Shown here in pieces: positions 39,177 to 51,649 of a stretch of 64,000 bases of DNA. Under the pieces are notes generated by a model. The model was not told the origin of the DNA. It saw only the letters and a program-made list of their open reading frames with translations, and searched no databases. Every line of letters begins with the position of its first letter. The stretch's first letter is position 1. This stretch comes from Pogona vitticeps (lineage: Eukaryota; Chordata; Lepidosauria; Squamata; Agamidae): positions 210,681,045-210,745,044 of the forward strand of contig NC_135785.1 in assembly GCF_051106095.1 (NCBI RefSeq), in the 5' to 3' direction. A program made the position numbers and the translations under genes.

Positions 39177-41315
39177 CAACTAGTGAGCTCAGCACTGGTG
39201 GATTACCTGTTTTAATGGGTTCTTGTGGTCAAACCACATTAGATAAACTAGCTACTTCTTTACTGAACTAGTCTTCTCTGCTTTTGAATAGCAGCCATCT
39301 GTAATGAAAAGAAATAAAGTAGGTGCAGCTTTCCCCATTATCACTTGTTGTCAATCACAGAAAAATAATCTGCATAACCTTGTACCACTTTCAATGGCAA
39401 TATAAAATGACTAGAATGAAGCTCTATTTTGATAAATGTAAGAAATAGCTGTAACGTGTTGGCTATATTTATAAGCCAGTGCTTGGTAATGTGGCAAAGA
39501 ACATGATGAATGGAAGTTTATTGCATGAAGTATATAATTAAGGGAAATATAAGATTGGAATGCAACATCTAGCTACATTTCTGAGCAAAGTTTGGGTGTG
39601 CAGTCTTGAGGACCACAATTATGTGGCGAGACTCAGACTAAGATAAGGAAGCAACAGATGAGGTAAAACAAAGAGGGACAACAGATATATCTCAGCTATC
39701 TTTATCTACCTTTTTATTTAGTTTTCTGTCTCTCTACCAGCTCTCTAGCTTGTTCTAGCTTGATTTCCGATGGGCTAGTGTGAGAAATAGGGCCTTTTAA
39801 GCCATGGCTCCAAATTAAACCATTGGGTCCTTCTCTGTCAATTGTTATTGTATTTCAATAATTTATTTCAGTTTTTAAAACACCAATTCAATTTGTTAAG
39901 TCACTGCTATAGTAGGCCTGTTGACTCAATTATTGTTGAGTTAATAAGTTCTCTTATTCATTCAGTAGGTCTACTTTATTTGGGACTAATTACTGGACTT
40001 CCCCCTTATTGTTTATACTCTGCTTCTGTGAGAAAAAAATCAACATAAACTACTGGATGATTGATTAATTTAATGCTTATTTGCAATGGAAGAATTGCAC
40101 AAATTAGCATTCTGTATGACAGGTGGTTTGTATCAAATGTTTTGCTCCCTTTGATGTCAGTTGTTGGGGAAGGACAGAGGTGCCTGTAGTAGCCATGTGG
40201 AAGATGTTTGTAATGGCAAATAAATTTAGTGTGTTTTGCTGCAATGTTCATCTCCGTACCTGATACTTAAGCTACTGTTGGACACTAACAGGCATCCAGG
40301 GTTCCTGGTGGTTACCTGGGGAAGGCTTCCACTATTGGAAATCAGCAGAAACCAGTCTCATTTGGCCAAATGAGCAGAGGTCATTTAAGAAAGTGTAGCA
40401 CCATTTCCCCCAGATATTCTGGTGTGAAAAGTTCACTACTGATAAGGAATATCCAGGTTGGATCCTTCTAGCAAGCAGGTGCTGTGCTTTGATGTTGCAT
40501 TCTTTTATCTCATGACGTTTGATTTTGTTATAAGTTTGTTCGTTAACGAGATGTTATGTTATCATTTTTCCAATTACTGAAATATAAACATCCAAGTTGG
40601 CTGTACAGGCATGTTCTTAATAAACAGGTGCATGTCCTGAAAAGATACATAAGGGTTGAATATTCTGGCTATCGCTCTGTCTCAGCATAGACCACATTTT
40701 CTGGCGGTGTTATTCAACTACTGATTCCAGAAGTCCATCAATGCTGTTGTCTAGGGGCTCCCAGTGAGCAGAAGGATTGTGACGTTTCTCTCTGCTTTAT
40801 TGTCTTACTGCTTATGCATTCTATCTCTAATAAAATTCTGTTTATTGTCCTCCACTAGTGTGTTTGCTGCACTGCATCCAAAAAGAAACATGTCAGCCTT
40901 GAAAAGACAATGTCCCTGCTGCTCTGTACTGCATGACTTCTTGTATTGGTGGCCCTGAAAATGTGAAAGAGCTAACTGCACAACTTTTGTTTGTTTCCAG
41001 ATTTCCACAAAGAAAGAGAGACATTCTCGCCTTGGGGAAGATAATCTGGACGATACACTAGAATATGATTTTTTTGGCCCACCTTTAAGAGTGAAAGAGC
41101 TTAAAGAATTCCAGATAAAGGATGATGGCTTACAGCTGGACAAGGCTAACAACCATGAGCTTAAAGTCCAAACAAATGCAGTGCCAATTATGAACTCGGT
41201 CATCCCTCTTGTTTCAAGAAGTCAAGAATGTGGAACTTCAAGCCCTTGCATTTCTTGCCTAAATGCTGCTGACAACCCAGCAACAAATGACAGTGTTGAA
41301 GACAAAGCAGAATAA
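38614..41315 (+). CDS. Unrecognised two-exon gene, 116-residue acidic protein
   Basis: Exon A (38614-38649) begins AAAATGG and encodes MEDSDYIVSDEE, followed by the strong donor GAG|GTAAGT. Exon B (41001-41315) follows TTTGTTTGTTTCCAG and continues in phase 0 with ISTKKERHSRLGEDNLDD, then TLEYDFFGPPLRVKELKEFQ. It ends NDSVEDKAE and TAA. The protein is hydrophilic, rich in Asp/Glu and Lys, with no signal peptide or membrane segment and three cysteines near the end. A possible acceptor at 38603 (GCGTTACAG) means exon A may be internal, with upstream exons or a non-coding leader not identified. I do not recognise the family. It is upstream of CHODL on the opposite strand. A non-coding transcript is the alternative, but intact frame and splice signals argue for coding. 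Confidence 0.6.
39081..39175. repeat. (AAT)n microsatellite on a LINE tail
   Basis: About 31 AAT units directly follow GACTAGATAGGCGGGGTAT, the 3' terminus of the CR1/L2-like LINEs in this window. The run therefore probably expanded from that LINE tail. It lies in the intron of the unknown gene. Confidence 0.9.
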
Positions 41316-41571
41316 AAACTCCCACTGTGTCACCCTCGGAAGAGGATTGTTACACAGTGCACTCTCCTTCCTGTTCACTCTCATAAGTTCCTATATTTTG
41401 CATCCTAATCTCATTATTTCTAAGAAATTATGCAATGTGGGTTTCAAAAGGCATGTCTGAAAGGACACAACACCTTAATGATGATACCAACTATAAATAA
41501 AGGAGCTTTTGGGGGGAATATATGTGAAAACTTGATCCTAGAAATTAACATGGAAATGCTCCATAAATGAA

Positions 41572-41577
41572 AATAAA
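41572..41577 (+). terminator. Candidate poly(A) signal of the unknown gene
   Basis: AATAAA, followed 10-25 bases later by a T/G-rich element (CCTTGTTTGTTTTAG), 257 bases after the stop codon. A weaker AATAAA lies at 41496-41501. Confidence 0.5.
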
Positions 41578-41599
41578 GCAATGCTTCCTTGTTTGTTTT

Positions 41600-43430
41600 A
41601 GGAACTTTTCATTCAAAGAACTTTTACTGCTGAAAGTGATCAGGCACTTTTAGTCTCCCACAAACAAATGCCAATTTAGTTATAGCTTTATGACATTCAG
41701 TCTATGACAGTCAATCTTGCTGCCTTGGGTCCTTTTAAGGAGAAAAAGGGGTAAAATATCTTAAATAAATAATCAGTCTAGGTGTTACCTTGCTTCTTTT
41801 GCTCACTGGCCATGTCACTTTATGAATGTAAAAGTGGGATAGCATTATACGTAGTTCAAATAAATATATTGCCTAATTCATGAACAACTCATGTTCAAAC
41901 TCATGGAGAGCCTCTTATGCATTAGGGAGCATAAGACTAGATTAGCCCCATCTGATAATTTATGTTAAAATTGCTGTCCTGAGAAGTGGCACAGTGTTCA
42001 GTGTAATAGTGATAAACAAATGTTAAACAGTTATGACAATGGAGAGATATTATTTCAGCTATTTTTTAATTGTCTCTTGTAGAGCAATGCATTTAATTTT
42101 CTGAAGCCAGGGCCAAGAAGCTGGGCTTCTCACTTTTTGCAGCACCTTAAAATTGCATTATGCCCCTTAATGAGGATCCTTAATAGAATTAAAATGTAGG
42201 CTGGTTCTATAAAATAAGGGGTCCTGGTTTTGACTTGGATAGAATGCACTTGGCAGTGGGCATAAAATCACTACACTTTGGGTGTAGTAAGTAATATATT
42301 CTAGTTATTGTTTTTTTTCCAAAGTTACCTTTAAAGGACATTTTATGAGACTGTTGAAAGGAATTTCTATCCCATTTTATCTTTCAAAACCTGTGCTGTT
42401 TGGAAAATGAGTGAATATCATGCATGTTGCAGGGAATAGGTAGGAGTGGAAAGAAGAGAAAAGATGCAACAGATCAGTGGGGGAAAAATTGCAGATGTTG
42501 TTAAACAGAATAATTTAAGGGCAGTTTCCCAAACTGACAATTTCCAGATGGTGTTGAACTACAAATTCCACCACTCACCTGCTGCCTGGGGATGGTGGGA
42601 TTTGTAACCCAGCATGTCTGGAAACTGCCAGGTTGTCCAACACTCTCTTTAAATTATGATGGTGAGCAATCTTTGGAGAGACTTTGGAGAGACTTTCTAC
42701 CTAGTGGAAGCTCAGTAGGGTTTTCTCTGATCTGTTGCATCTCCCATTTTATTTCCAGTCTTGGGTGTGTGTAGGTTTTGGCTTGTTCTGGTTAGGTAGG
42801 GTGGCTTAAATGGAGGCTGCTGTGTTCTGTAGCATATTATGAAGAAGGAAGGTCTTTGAACTGCTTCTTCCAGTACAGTCCTATACATGTTTATTCATAA
42901 GTAAGTTCCACTGAGTTCAGGAAAGTAGATATTTCATTGGATTTGTCACTTTAATTATTCAAAACTTGGATCTGAACCATCCAGACACTGTCGAGTCTGC
43001 TATATTTTTACAGAATTCGCTTCTGTTTTTAAAGCTTTTAATTCAAGTGAGATGGTGCTGTGGTCAATTCTTTATTTTCCTGACATTTTCTCTTAAGATT
43101 TCTTTTTAATCCATAAAAGCATCTTTAATAAAATGGAAGCTTTTAAAACCACAGAGTAGATAGCACTTCTCCTTACTTTGCTGATTATCAAATACTGTGA
43201 GAATTGTAAGTATTTTACAATCTGTTCACACTCCATTCTAGTAAAAGTATGCATTGTGCAGTCATTTCTGTCTCATAATATAAATTCAGTGAGACTTATT
43301 TTAGAGTTTTTCTTGCTAACTGTTTTTACAGGCAGCTGTAAATATGATTTTTCCCCAGCAGGAGTTATAATTCTGTGTATAATTCCCATCCCTTTTTTGA
43401 AAAGAGTTATAAGGTTCAGTCAACAAGTAC
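41600..43430. other. Intergenic, small repeat relics only
   Basis: It holds a CR1/L2-like tail at about 41718-41775 and an inverted-motif relic at about 42549-42625 (CCAGATGGTGTTGAACTACA against its complement). A CCTATACATGTTTATTCATA-type reptile repeat lies near 42880-42930. No exon was seen. Confidence 0.4.
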
Positions 43431-44649
43431 TCTAGTACAGCCATTCTCAATCTCTCTGTTTTTGACCATGACCAGCAACACAATATACATATACATACAT
43501 AAACTTGATTGTTTCTGGCCATAGGCCTTTACAATATACAGACTACTGTAATATACAAAAGCCAATTAAAAACAGGTACCGGTAATTGCCATAAATCCAA
43601 TAAAAACCGGTCTAAATATATTATGACATATGATGTCAGTCCACTGTATTGAGCATTTATATGGCATTATGATCCTTGATAAATCAAAATCTCAGCTTCT
43701 TAGTTGCCAGTGCGAATTGTGCTACAGCATATGTAATGTACAACTGTGTATTGGCAAGGAATCCAACTACTGTTTCAGCGGTGGTACACTTAAGATACAT
43801 CTGAATGATGGATGACAGAAATCTTTATCTAGGATTTTTATAGAGAGGAAAAAACGGTAAGCAGTGAGTAAAATCCTCAATTTAGTTGCAGCCAAAAACA
43901 CATTTTCGTTCCTCAACTGGAGTTCCTTTAGATCTCCCTTCGAGGTATGCTGAGGTCATCTGTCCAAATCTAAGTTCCATAAAAGCTTTGTGAATCTGGG
44001 GAAAAGTCAGTGACTCAAAATATTTTGGTTTTGTGTGGTTCACCTGAAGTTAGGGGTACCAGGTATTAAAATGGGACCAAACAATAGCCACCCTATCCTG
44101 ACTGGCATCAAAGTCAAAGATCCAGTTCCTAAGGTCACAGAAGCTTAAACTAAGGAATTTTTCCATCAGAAGATTGTAAATCTTTAATTTTTGGTGACAT
44201 TGTTGTGCCCATCCACCAGACTTTAGTTGTTCTAGCCAGCAGCATTTTGTCAGGGAGGAATCCTCCAAACTTTTCAGTGTATGCCAATATCTAAAATAAG
44301 ACAGAAGAATTCTACCGGCAATTGAGGATAGGCCTAACTCAGCTCTGAGATGAGCTAAGGGAGTTCCCCAGTATCAGCCTCATGAATTTGTTCTTCAAGA
44401 TTTCCAATTTGGGCTTGGATATCTCTCCCTATAGTTATGTCCCATAGAGCATTTGTGCTAGAATTTTGGCAACAAACACCTTGAGAACAGGATTTATCAA
44501 CTGGCGTCCTCTGCCATTAAAAAGATCTTTTTAATTGCCCTATTGATCTGATGCTCAATAAGATGGTGGCATTTAAATGTTGTCTCCGGGATAGGTTCTC
44601 ACAAAATTGCAGGCCCAAATATTTAAATGAGTGTACCTGCTCAATTATA

Positions 44650-44980
44650 GGGACATGGTGGCGCTGTAGGTTAAACCGTAGAAGCCTCTGTGCTGCATGT
44701 TCAGAAGACCAGCCGTCATAAGATCGGATTCATGTGATGGCTGTTGTGTGTCCCAGCTCCTGCCAGCCTAGCAGTTTGAAAGCATGTAAATGCAAGTAGA
44801 TAAATAGGTACCATCTCAGTGGGAAGGTAATGGCGTTCTGTGTCTAGTCGTTCTGGCCACGTGACCACGGAAGATTGTCTTTGGAAAATTCTGGCTCTAT
44901 GGCTTGGAAACGGGGATGAGCACTGCACCCTATAGCCGGACATGACTGGACTAAATGTTAAGGGGAACCTTTACCTTTAC
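44650..44980 (+). mobile_element. Sauria-type SINE nested in the LINE
   Basis: It starts GGGACATGGTGGCGCTGTAG and ends GGGGAACCTTTACCTTTAC, the same family as 960-1305. TGCTCAAT flanks it on both sides (44638-44645 and 44982-44989), a short target duplication. LINE coding sequence continues on both sides. Confidence 0.88.
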
Positions 44981-47483
44981 TTGCTCAATAGCATGCCCAT
45001 CCAGTGACCAGTTTGGTTTAGGGGCTCTCTTTCCAAAGACCATAATCTTTGTTTTGCTGTAGTTGATTATTAGCCGTTCCTCTTTACAGAGCTGCCCACA
45101 TTTGGGCAGCATTCTTTTAAGACCAATTTTGCTCAGAGATAGCAAAACCAGGTCATCAGCATAAAGCAGTATTGAGATCTTCCTACAGCCAATGGTTGGA
45201 GGGAAGAATGAGGGGGGAGCCATTTGAGGGATCAAGCTGTTTATATAAAAGTTAAAGAGCAAATGTGCTAAAATACAGCCTTGTTTCGCTCCTCTGCTAA
45301 TGCAGACCTGTTGTGATAGCACCCCCTTTAAGCCTATACACACTTGCATTATGTTTTCTTTATGTAGTTGCTGTATAAGCTACAGGAATCTCTTATCAAT
45401 TTTTATCTTTCCCAGTTTACACCATAGGCATTCTCTATCTATCAGATGAAAGGCTGATGAAAAATCCACAAAGGCAGCATAAAGATATTTGTTTGGAGGT
45501 TTAGTGTCGTAGCTCTTGGAGCCCAGCATCTACCTTGTACTGTCATCAGTTTTAATAGACCATTTAAGCCTTTTCTCACCTAGTACATGTCCCAGCATTT
45601 GATGGTCTGTTAATGCCCCTGATTGGATTTGTCAGAATCTTAAGGACACTCTAAGGGGGAGATGGTCACTTTCTGGCCTATCATCGATTGCAAGTGAGTA
45701 TACATAAGGGAGAACAGCAGAAGATCCTATAACATAATCTACCACACTAGCACTCTTAGCTGTTAGAAAAATGTAGTAGCCATTTGAGATATCCAGGTGA
45801 GATCTATTTAAGCATGCCAGGTGGAATTTGTAAATCAACTGAAAAAGGAATTTGCCATACTTGTTGATTACCTTGTCTTGGGAAGTTCTGGAGGTATATC
45901 TATCCTCTCCAAGCTCCAAGCCAAGGGCTTTTTCCACCATACAAAAACTGTTTCCCATTCTAGCATTAAAGTCACCACAGATTATAAAAAGATGGCTGGG
46001 ATACTCAGAAAATAATGTCTCAAGAAGGTCTTCCAGTTTATCCCAAGCCTCTGTAGCAGGACCGATAGTTCTCGGTGGGAGATAGACATTGACACAGATC
46101 AAAGGACCTGGTTTGCAGCCATGTATTATCAAAATTTGCCAATAGCTAGAGTTAAATTCAGCTATCTCTGTTCCCTTCAAGCCAGTAGTGGAGGAGATTA
46201 AAGTAGCCAGGCCCCCACTTCCTCGGCCTGAAGCTGATTTTTTTTTAAACTGGGAATTCCCATGTCCTATATACCTGTAAACTTAAAGAGTCTTTCTCCA
46301 GAAGTCAAGTCATTTGCAGGCTAACTATACCAAATGACTGAAGGTACTGTATGAAATCTGAGTTAATCAATTTATTCTTCCATTCTGCAATATTCCAAGA
46401 TAGAAAGTTGAGAGGATGACTTTGTATCTCATCTGATCTTAGCAAGTCTTGGGAGAGGGCTGCTAGAGGGGCATATCTGTTGTTCAAGTGCCATTCAGAG
46501 TTGGGCCTACTGGAAGTTCTGAAGTGACTAGGTAGGTGGCTCTTCCCTTTAGAGGTTTGATAAATCCTGTTTCCACTGGGAGACTTGTTACTTATTTGGG
46601 TGGCACCCATCTTTGGAGTATCTCTTATTTGTGTTCTCTGGTTACATTTGTTTATGAAAGTACGGGTATGATTAATCAAGATGTTATTAGGGGCAGATAC
46701 AAAAGGGGGCACACTTCTTTCCATTTGTAATTTAATTTAGGAGCAGAGGGTGCATCACCAGCATCACTGGGGGCATTTTCCCTGCACCTAGAGTACTCAT
46801 AATTAGAAGATGGCTCAACAGTTCTACCTGATTTTCCATGGGGTATTGGAGTCCTTTTTAAAATTACATCATGTCCAAATTCATCAGCCATTACCCTCCC
46901 ATCAAAAGTACCTCTGTGATTCACAACGTAAGGCTGTCTGCTTGTTTTCAATGGTCTTTGTATGTTTTGTTTTACAGTTGACTTGAAGTTAGGCCTACAG
47001 CCGCTATATGTCTTCAAACTTATATATTAAGCTCAAAAATGATAGGCATGTCTGAACGATAGATGCACCCTCCCCCTCCAGATTTCAGGCCTTATAGGAT
47101 ACATACATGAACTATGCATATATATTGAGGGATCTCAGTCTTTACACAAAATGTCAAAAATGTTCCGTGTTACATCAATGTTAGTTTTCCATGTATTGTT
47201 TGACCTTCTTAAAGGCCAACTGTATATGGTAATATGACTCACAGTGCTGCATGGTGGAGCTGTAGGATGTGGTTTCTCTGTTCTGGAGTATACTTCCACA
47301 AAAAGTCGTTGATGGGGATTATCCAGCAATATGTTGTTCCTATCTGTAGGAGCTATAAATGAAGACTGTTTGCCATTTGCATCTGAAGTAATCTCTTGCC
47401 AAGTAGTATCTTGCCATTCATCAATTACTAAGAAATCTACATTTGATAAGGTTGTATTAAGGTCATCAGCAGCTTTTCTTGTA

Positions 47484-47895
47484 CAGTGGTGCCTCGACTT
47501 ATGACCATAATCCGTAGTTCCAGAAGAGGGACGTAACTTTAAATGGCCGTAAGTCGAAGCACCATTTCCCATAGCAATGCATGGGAATGTGATTAATCCG
47601 TTCCAGATGAAAAAAATAAAATATAAATAAAACACTGAAAGCCCCATAGCTTGGGCTGAAAAAACCCAACAACAACCAAAAATAAACAGAGCAAGCCCTG
47701 AAGGCCCTAGGGCTGAAAAAAAACCCACAAAAAAAAAAAAATGAACATTGGAGCAAGTCCCATGCTGGGACTGCAAAAAAAAAAAATCACCAAAAAACAA
47801 AACAACACAGCACAGAAACATAACTCCCCCAACCGAAACCCTCCCTGCAAAACCCAAAAAAGCAAAATGCAAAATGCATGGTATTACAGTGTGAT
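47484..47895. mobile_element. Mariner/Tigger-like MITE, right end unclear
   Basis: It begins TA|CAGTGGTGCCTCGACTTATG, the terminus shared by other elements here (58213, 58713). The A-rich body contains the GCACCATTTCCC and CCATAGCAATGCATGGGAA core typical of this group. The matching right terminus is not clear, so the copy may be truncated near 47880-47900. It interrupts the long LINE. Confidence 0.65.
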
Positions 47896-48574
47896 TCTTG
47901 TATGGCCTTGAAATTTTCCTAGTAATGTTCTTAGTCCTCTTCCAACATTGTGTTGCTCGTAAACTCACCCAGGGAAACTCCAATGCTTTGCTCTCTTTAG
48001 CTCCAGCCACCAACGGGAAACAAGCTCTTTAACTTAAACAGTGGAAACGATTAAAAAGTATTTATAAAAATGAAGAATACAGATTAAAAAGGGAGCAAAG
48101 CTCAATACAAATGCTGTTCCTCCTCCCTCAAACTGAAACTGGGGCAAAAAACACAATATGAAAGAGATATAGGCCAAATCAGGGTTGTCTAAGTTGCATA
48201 GCAAACTTTATAAGGTAGTATGTGAATAATTGTGTCCAGTCTGTGGCCTCTTTCAAACTTGCCAGGGCCTCCCAGGGAGTCATACAACCCTCATTCAGAA
48301 TGGCTACTGTAGAAGATGTTTTGAAGGGTGACATAACTTGTAGATCAAGGATGGGAATTCTGTGGCTCTTCAGATGTTGTTCGATTCCAACTCCCATTAG
48401 ATCTAGGCAGCATGATTAATGGCCAGATATGAGAAAATTTTGAAAAATCAAGAACATGGTTTCTTTACCTCTGCCATATACAGTATAATGTTTATATGTA
48501 GCTTAAACTTGGTTGGGTTTCATGCAAAATGGGTAGAAATGTGGAACAGATACCAACAGGGTTTGTTGCATACA

Positions 48575-48995
48575 GAAATTTATTTATTTATTTAATACCC
48601 CACCCATCTGGTCTTGCGACCACTCTAGACAGCTTCCAGATACATAAATAAAAACATACAAATATAAACAAAAATTGTAACATCCGCTAATAAATTAATA
48701 GATTGTTCAAGATGGCAAATGAAAAGAAGGAAGCAAGAGGTAAACAAGGATTAACTGGGAGGAAGGCCTGTATAAACATCCATGTTTTCAGTTGGTTTTT
48801 GAAGATACCCAGCAAAAGGGCCGCACGAATCACCGGAGGGAGATTGTTCCAGAGGCAAGGAGCCACCGCCGAGCAGGCCCGGTTTCTAGTTTTTTCCTTC
48901 CAGGCCTCTCTCGGCGTCAGGCTCCTCAGCCTCACCTCCTGACTCGCGTGGGTGATACGGGTAGACCTTGGTGGGAAAAATGTAGAGCAAAACAT
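48575..48995 (-). mobile_element. CR1/L2-type LINE 3' end
   Basis: Minus-strand translation contains TRNRACSAVAPCLWNNLPPV and IFKNQLKTWMFIQAF, the conserved C-terminus of CR1/L2 reverse transcriptases. The 3' tail, (TTTA)n with the CCCCACCCATCTGGTC block, lies at 48580-48620. Confidence 0.75.
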
Positions 48996-48999
48996 AATT

Positions 49000-50560
49000 C
49001 TCTGTTGCCCTGCTTCCAGTTAGATAGGGATAGAATTGCCAAACTTAAGAGGATTGGAAAAGAAAATACTGAAATTAAAGCTCAAGGGTGAGAAACATAT
49101 AGCCACAAAGACATAAAGTGACCTTCAACATCATACAGCTTTCTAGGCAATTGCTTCCTGTTATGCTTTGTCTGCATGAGAAGTATGCCAAAGTAAAGGA
49201 AAGCAGTTATGAAGTCCTGCAGTACAAAAAATTCAGTCTGCCCTTAGCTCTGGCTCATTCATCATAGTATCTGGCTTTACTCCATCCCTTATTAGTTATG
49301 TGTTCCCTCAACTGTCCTTTGTCATGGGTAAGTAGCCCTTTCTAGGACAATGGTTCCCCACTACTAATTTAGAAATATTTCAGTATCGCCAAATGTGAAA
49401 TATTGGGAACAATTCTGAATAAGTTTTCTAAAAAAGATAGCAAATAAGCATCAAGTATTTTCTTTCTTAAATAGTGGATAACAATATGTTTTTACTGAAA
49501 AACAGTAAATCTATCAAGTTCTGTTCCATTACAGAAAATATTTTGATGAGACAGTATAGATATTTATCCTGACCATGTCTCAGATTTAGGAATTGTAACC
49601 ACACAAGCTGTCACCTCAGAAATTCAAAGGACTGTAGCAAGAGATAAGATGACCAATGAAGTTAAATTCAACATGTCCTCAAGATACTAAATATGTTGAA
49701 TTTTGGATGCCTACTCATTAGAAAGATTTCATCATAGAATACTCAGATACAAATTTGTCTAATGTCTCATTTTAAATAGGATCCAGATGAATGCCTGCAA
49801 GTAACTAAAGTTGAGTGCTGAGTTGAAGACATAGACATAGTTTATCGAGGTCCCTGGACGGAAACCCCAGAAGGATTTCTTTGTTTTGTTGTTGTTGGAA
49901 TGCAGACTGATAGAAGCTTACTTAGTGGGTGTTTCATGAAAGTTGAATCATATAAACACTTCTTTAATGGCTGGATGTAAACAAATTTCTTCAATTGGGC
50001 AGCTGGAAAGGTGTGCACCTGATTGCACCAGAAACAATCACTACAATGAGAATGATCTCCCCTAAAGCAACCCATCATCTCTTGTGGAATAACTCCAGCC
50101 CAGCCCCAAAATGTAGTAGTCCTACCGCTGGACCAAAAATATCCTGGGGCACTATTCTGATACGTCATGCAATCACCGGGAAATAGATGGCACCTGACTG
50201 CTCCACCAGTGGTCCAAAATACTATCTATCTTCCAATGTGACCGCACCGTAAATATCTGCCCATGGGTTCTGAGCAGGAAAAAACAGGCTTTGTGAATTT
50301 TTTTGTACATATCTCAAACAACAACATCAGTATAAATTCAGGGCAGACAAATTCTGGTGGTAATTATGGATCAAGTAAAGATGACATGCATGCATGCATG
50401 CATACACACACACAAAGCGGATGTTTATCTCACCTTCCCTGTGTTTTTAACTACAAAAAGAAGTAACTTCTCAAAAGAAAAAAAGACATTCCCATTCAGG
50501 GCTAACATTTGCCCTTTTCAATGTTAGGAAGCTAAAATAACTAAATAAAAACATATCTGT
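49000..50560. other. Intergenic, no gene seen
   Basis: No gene or defined element was recognised. A GCATGCATGCAT/ACACAC simple repeat lies at 50387-50415. Confidence 0.4.
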
Positions 50561-50562
50561 AT

Positions 50563-50781
50563 TCGCGAAGGCTTTCACGGCCGGGATCTAATGGTTGTTG
50601 TGGGTTTTTCGGGCTCTTTGGCCATGTTCTGAAGGTTGTTCTTCCTAATGTTTCACCAGTCTCTGTGGCCGGCATCTTCAGAGGACAGCACTCTGAAGAT
50701 GCCGGCCACAGAGACTGGCAAAACGTTAGGAAAAACAACCTTCAGAACATGGCCAAAGAGCCCGAAAAACCCACAACAACC
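50563..50781. mobile_element. Penelope pLTR pair forming a near-perfect hairpin
   Basis: Arms of 91 bp (50593-50683 and 50691-50781) are complementary except at 4 positions, with only 7 bp between them. The left flank GAAGGCTTTCACGGCCGGGA (50568-50587) also borders the copy at 20209-20240. Each arm holds the CTGAAGATGCC...CTGGC segment shared with 19573-20208 and 58447-58553. No coding part of Penelope is present. Confidence 0.8.
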
Positions 50782-51649
50782 AAAAACATATCTATTTTTC
50801 TCTGAGAAACATGAGAAAATGCTCAAGTGAAGATTGACTTCCGGGCCTGATCTTGGAACTCTCCATTGTCATAATCCTCAAACTTCAAAGATGCCCTCAA
50901 GCTTTCATGAAGCTACTAGTAAGAGCTGGAGGAAAAGGTTATCCTGTAATATCTCCTCTTTGATATTAAGTAGGAAACTTTCAACTTGAAGTCTATGGCA
51001 AGATTTCTATCAGCCTTAGTAAGAGAAGGATGAAGTACAGAATCTTATTTCTATTTATGTTTGGTTATTATGATTGTCCAGTGCCTTAAGGTTTTGGATA
51101 ATTCATCAACATATATCTGAAATTTAGCACATATAGGCAGCTACTGTCTGCTGTGAACTGAGAGGAATAAATCAAGAAAAGATATTTTGGGCTTATGGGG
51201 GAATGGCTCAATTCAAGTGTTAACCCCAATATGAAGGTCATGCTGGTAATTCTTATAGATGTCCCGAATGACCTGCTTCTACAGAAATGAAATTCTGAGT
51301 AAGTCCTGGGTCTCTGAAATGTCTCACTGGTAGGAAAAGATTGTGTGGATGTGGTAGACTCTTCTGGGCCCTCATCTACTGGGATGGAGATGGGATGTTT
51401 GCTTTTGTGTTTGTAACAACTCCAGTTCATCCCTGCCATGAAGTCCCAGAAGGTTGTCTGGGAGATTCCTACATGACCATTTGGATGATGGACTTCTAAA
51501 CCATGCTTTGAGGGAGTAAATTAAACTGCTTTAAAAAACTATCTTAGATTCCTGAGGATGTGGAGACTGCTGTCATCAATATGCTAGTGGTATTCATCTT
51601 TATATACCATTCAGATCATCAGGTAATTCAAGAATCTGCAAACACTCGG

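Larger units (their letters stand above)
43440..48170 (-). mobile_element. APE-type LINE (not Bov-B), long copy with nested SINE and MITE
   Basis: Minus-strand frames show, in order, an ORF1-like stretch (near 47400 to 46700) and an endonuclease start LNFLSWNIAEWKNKLINSD near 46370. Next comes an endonuclease core with FIICGDFNARMG and RPESDHLPL (46180-45632), then a reverse transcriptase with GAKQGCILAHLLFNFYINSL and LLYADDLVLLSLS (45349-44990). The 3' region runs down to about 43440. Frames are broken several times. The family is unlike the RTE copies here. It resembles a lizard LINE type, possibly Vingi or CR1-related, but clade assignment needs comparison. Ends are approximate. Confidence 0.75.

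Noticed and set aside
47135-48013. 292-codon open frame on the minus strand
   Set aside because: It is a composite of LINE ORF1-like sequence and an inserted A-rich MITE read through by chance, not a host gene.
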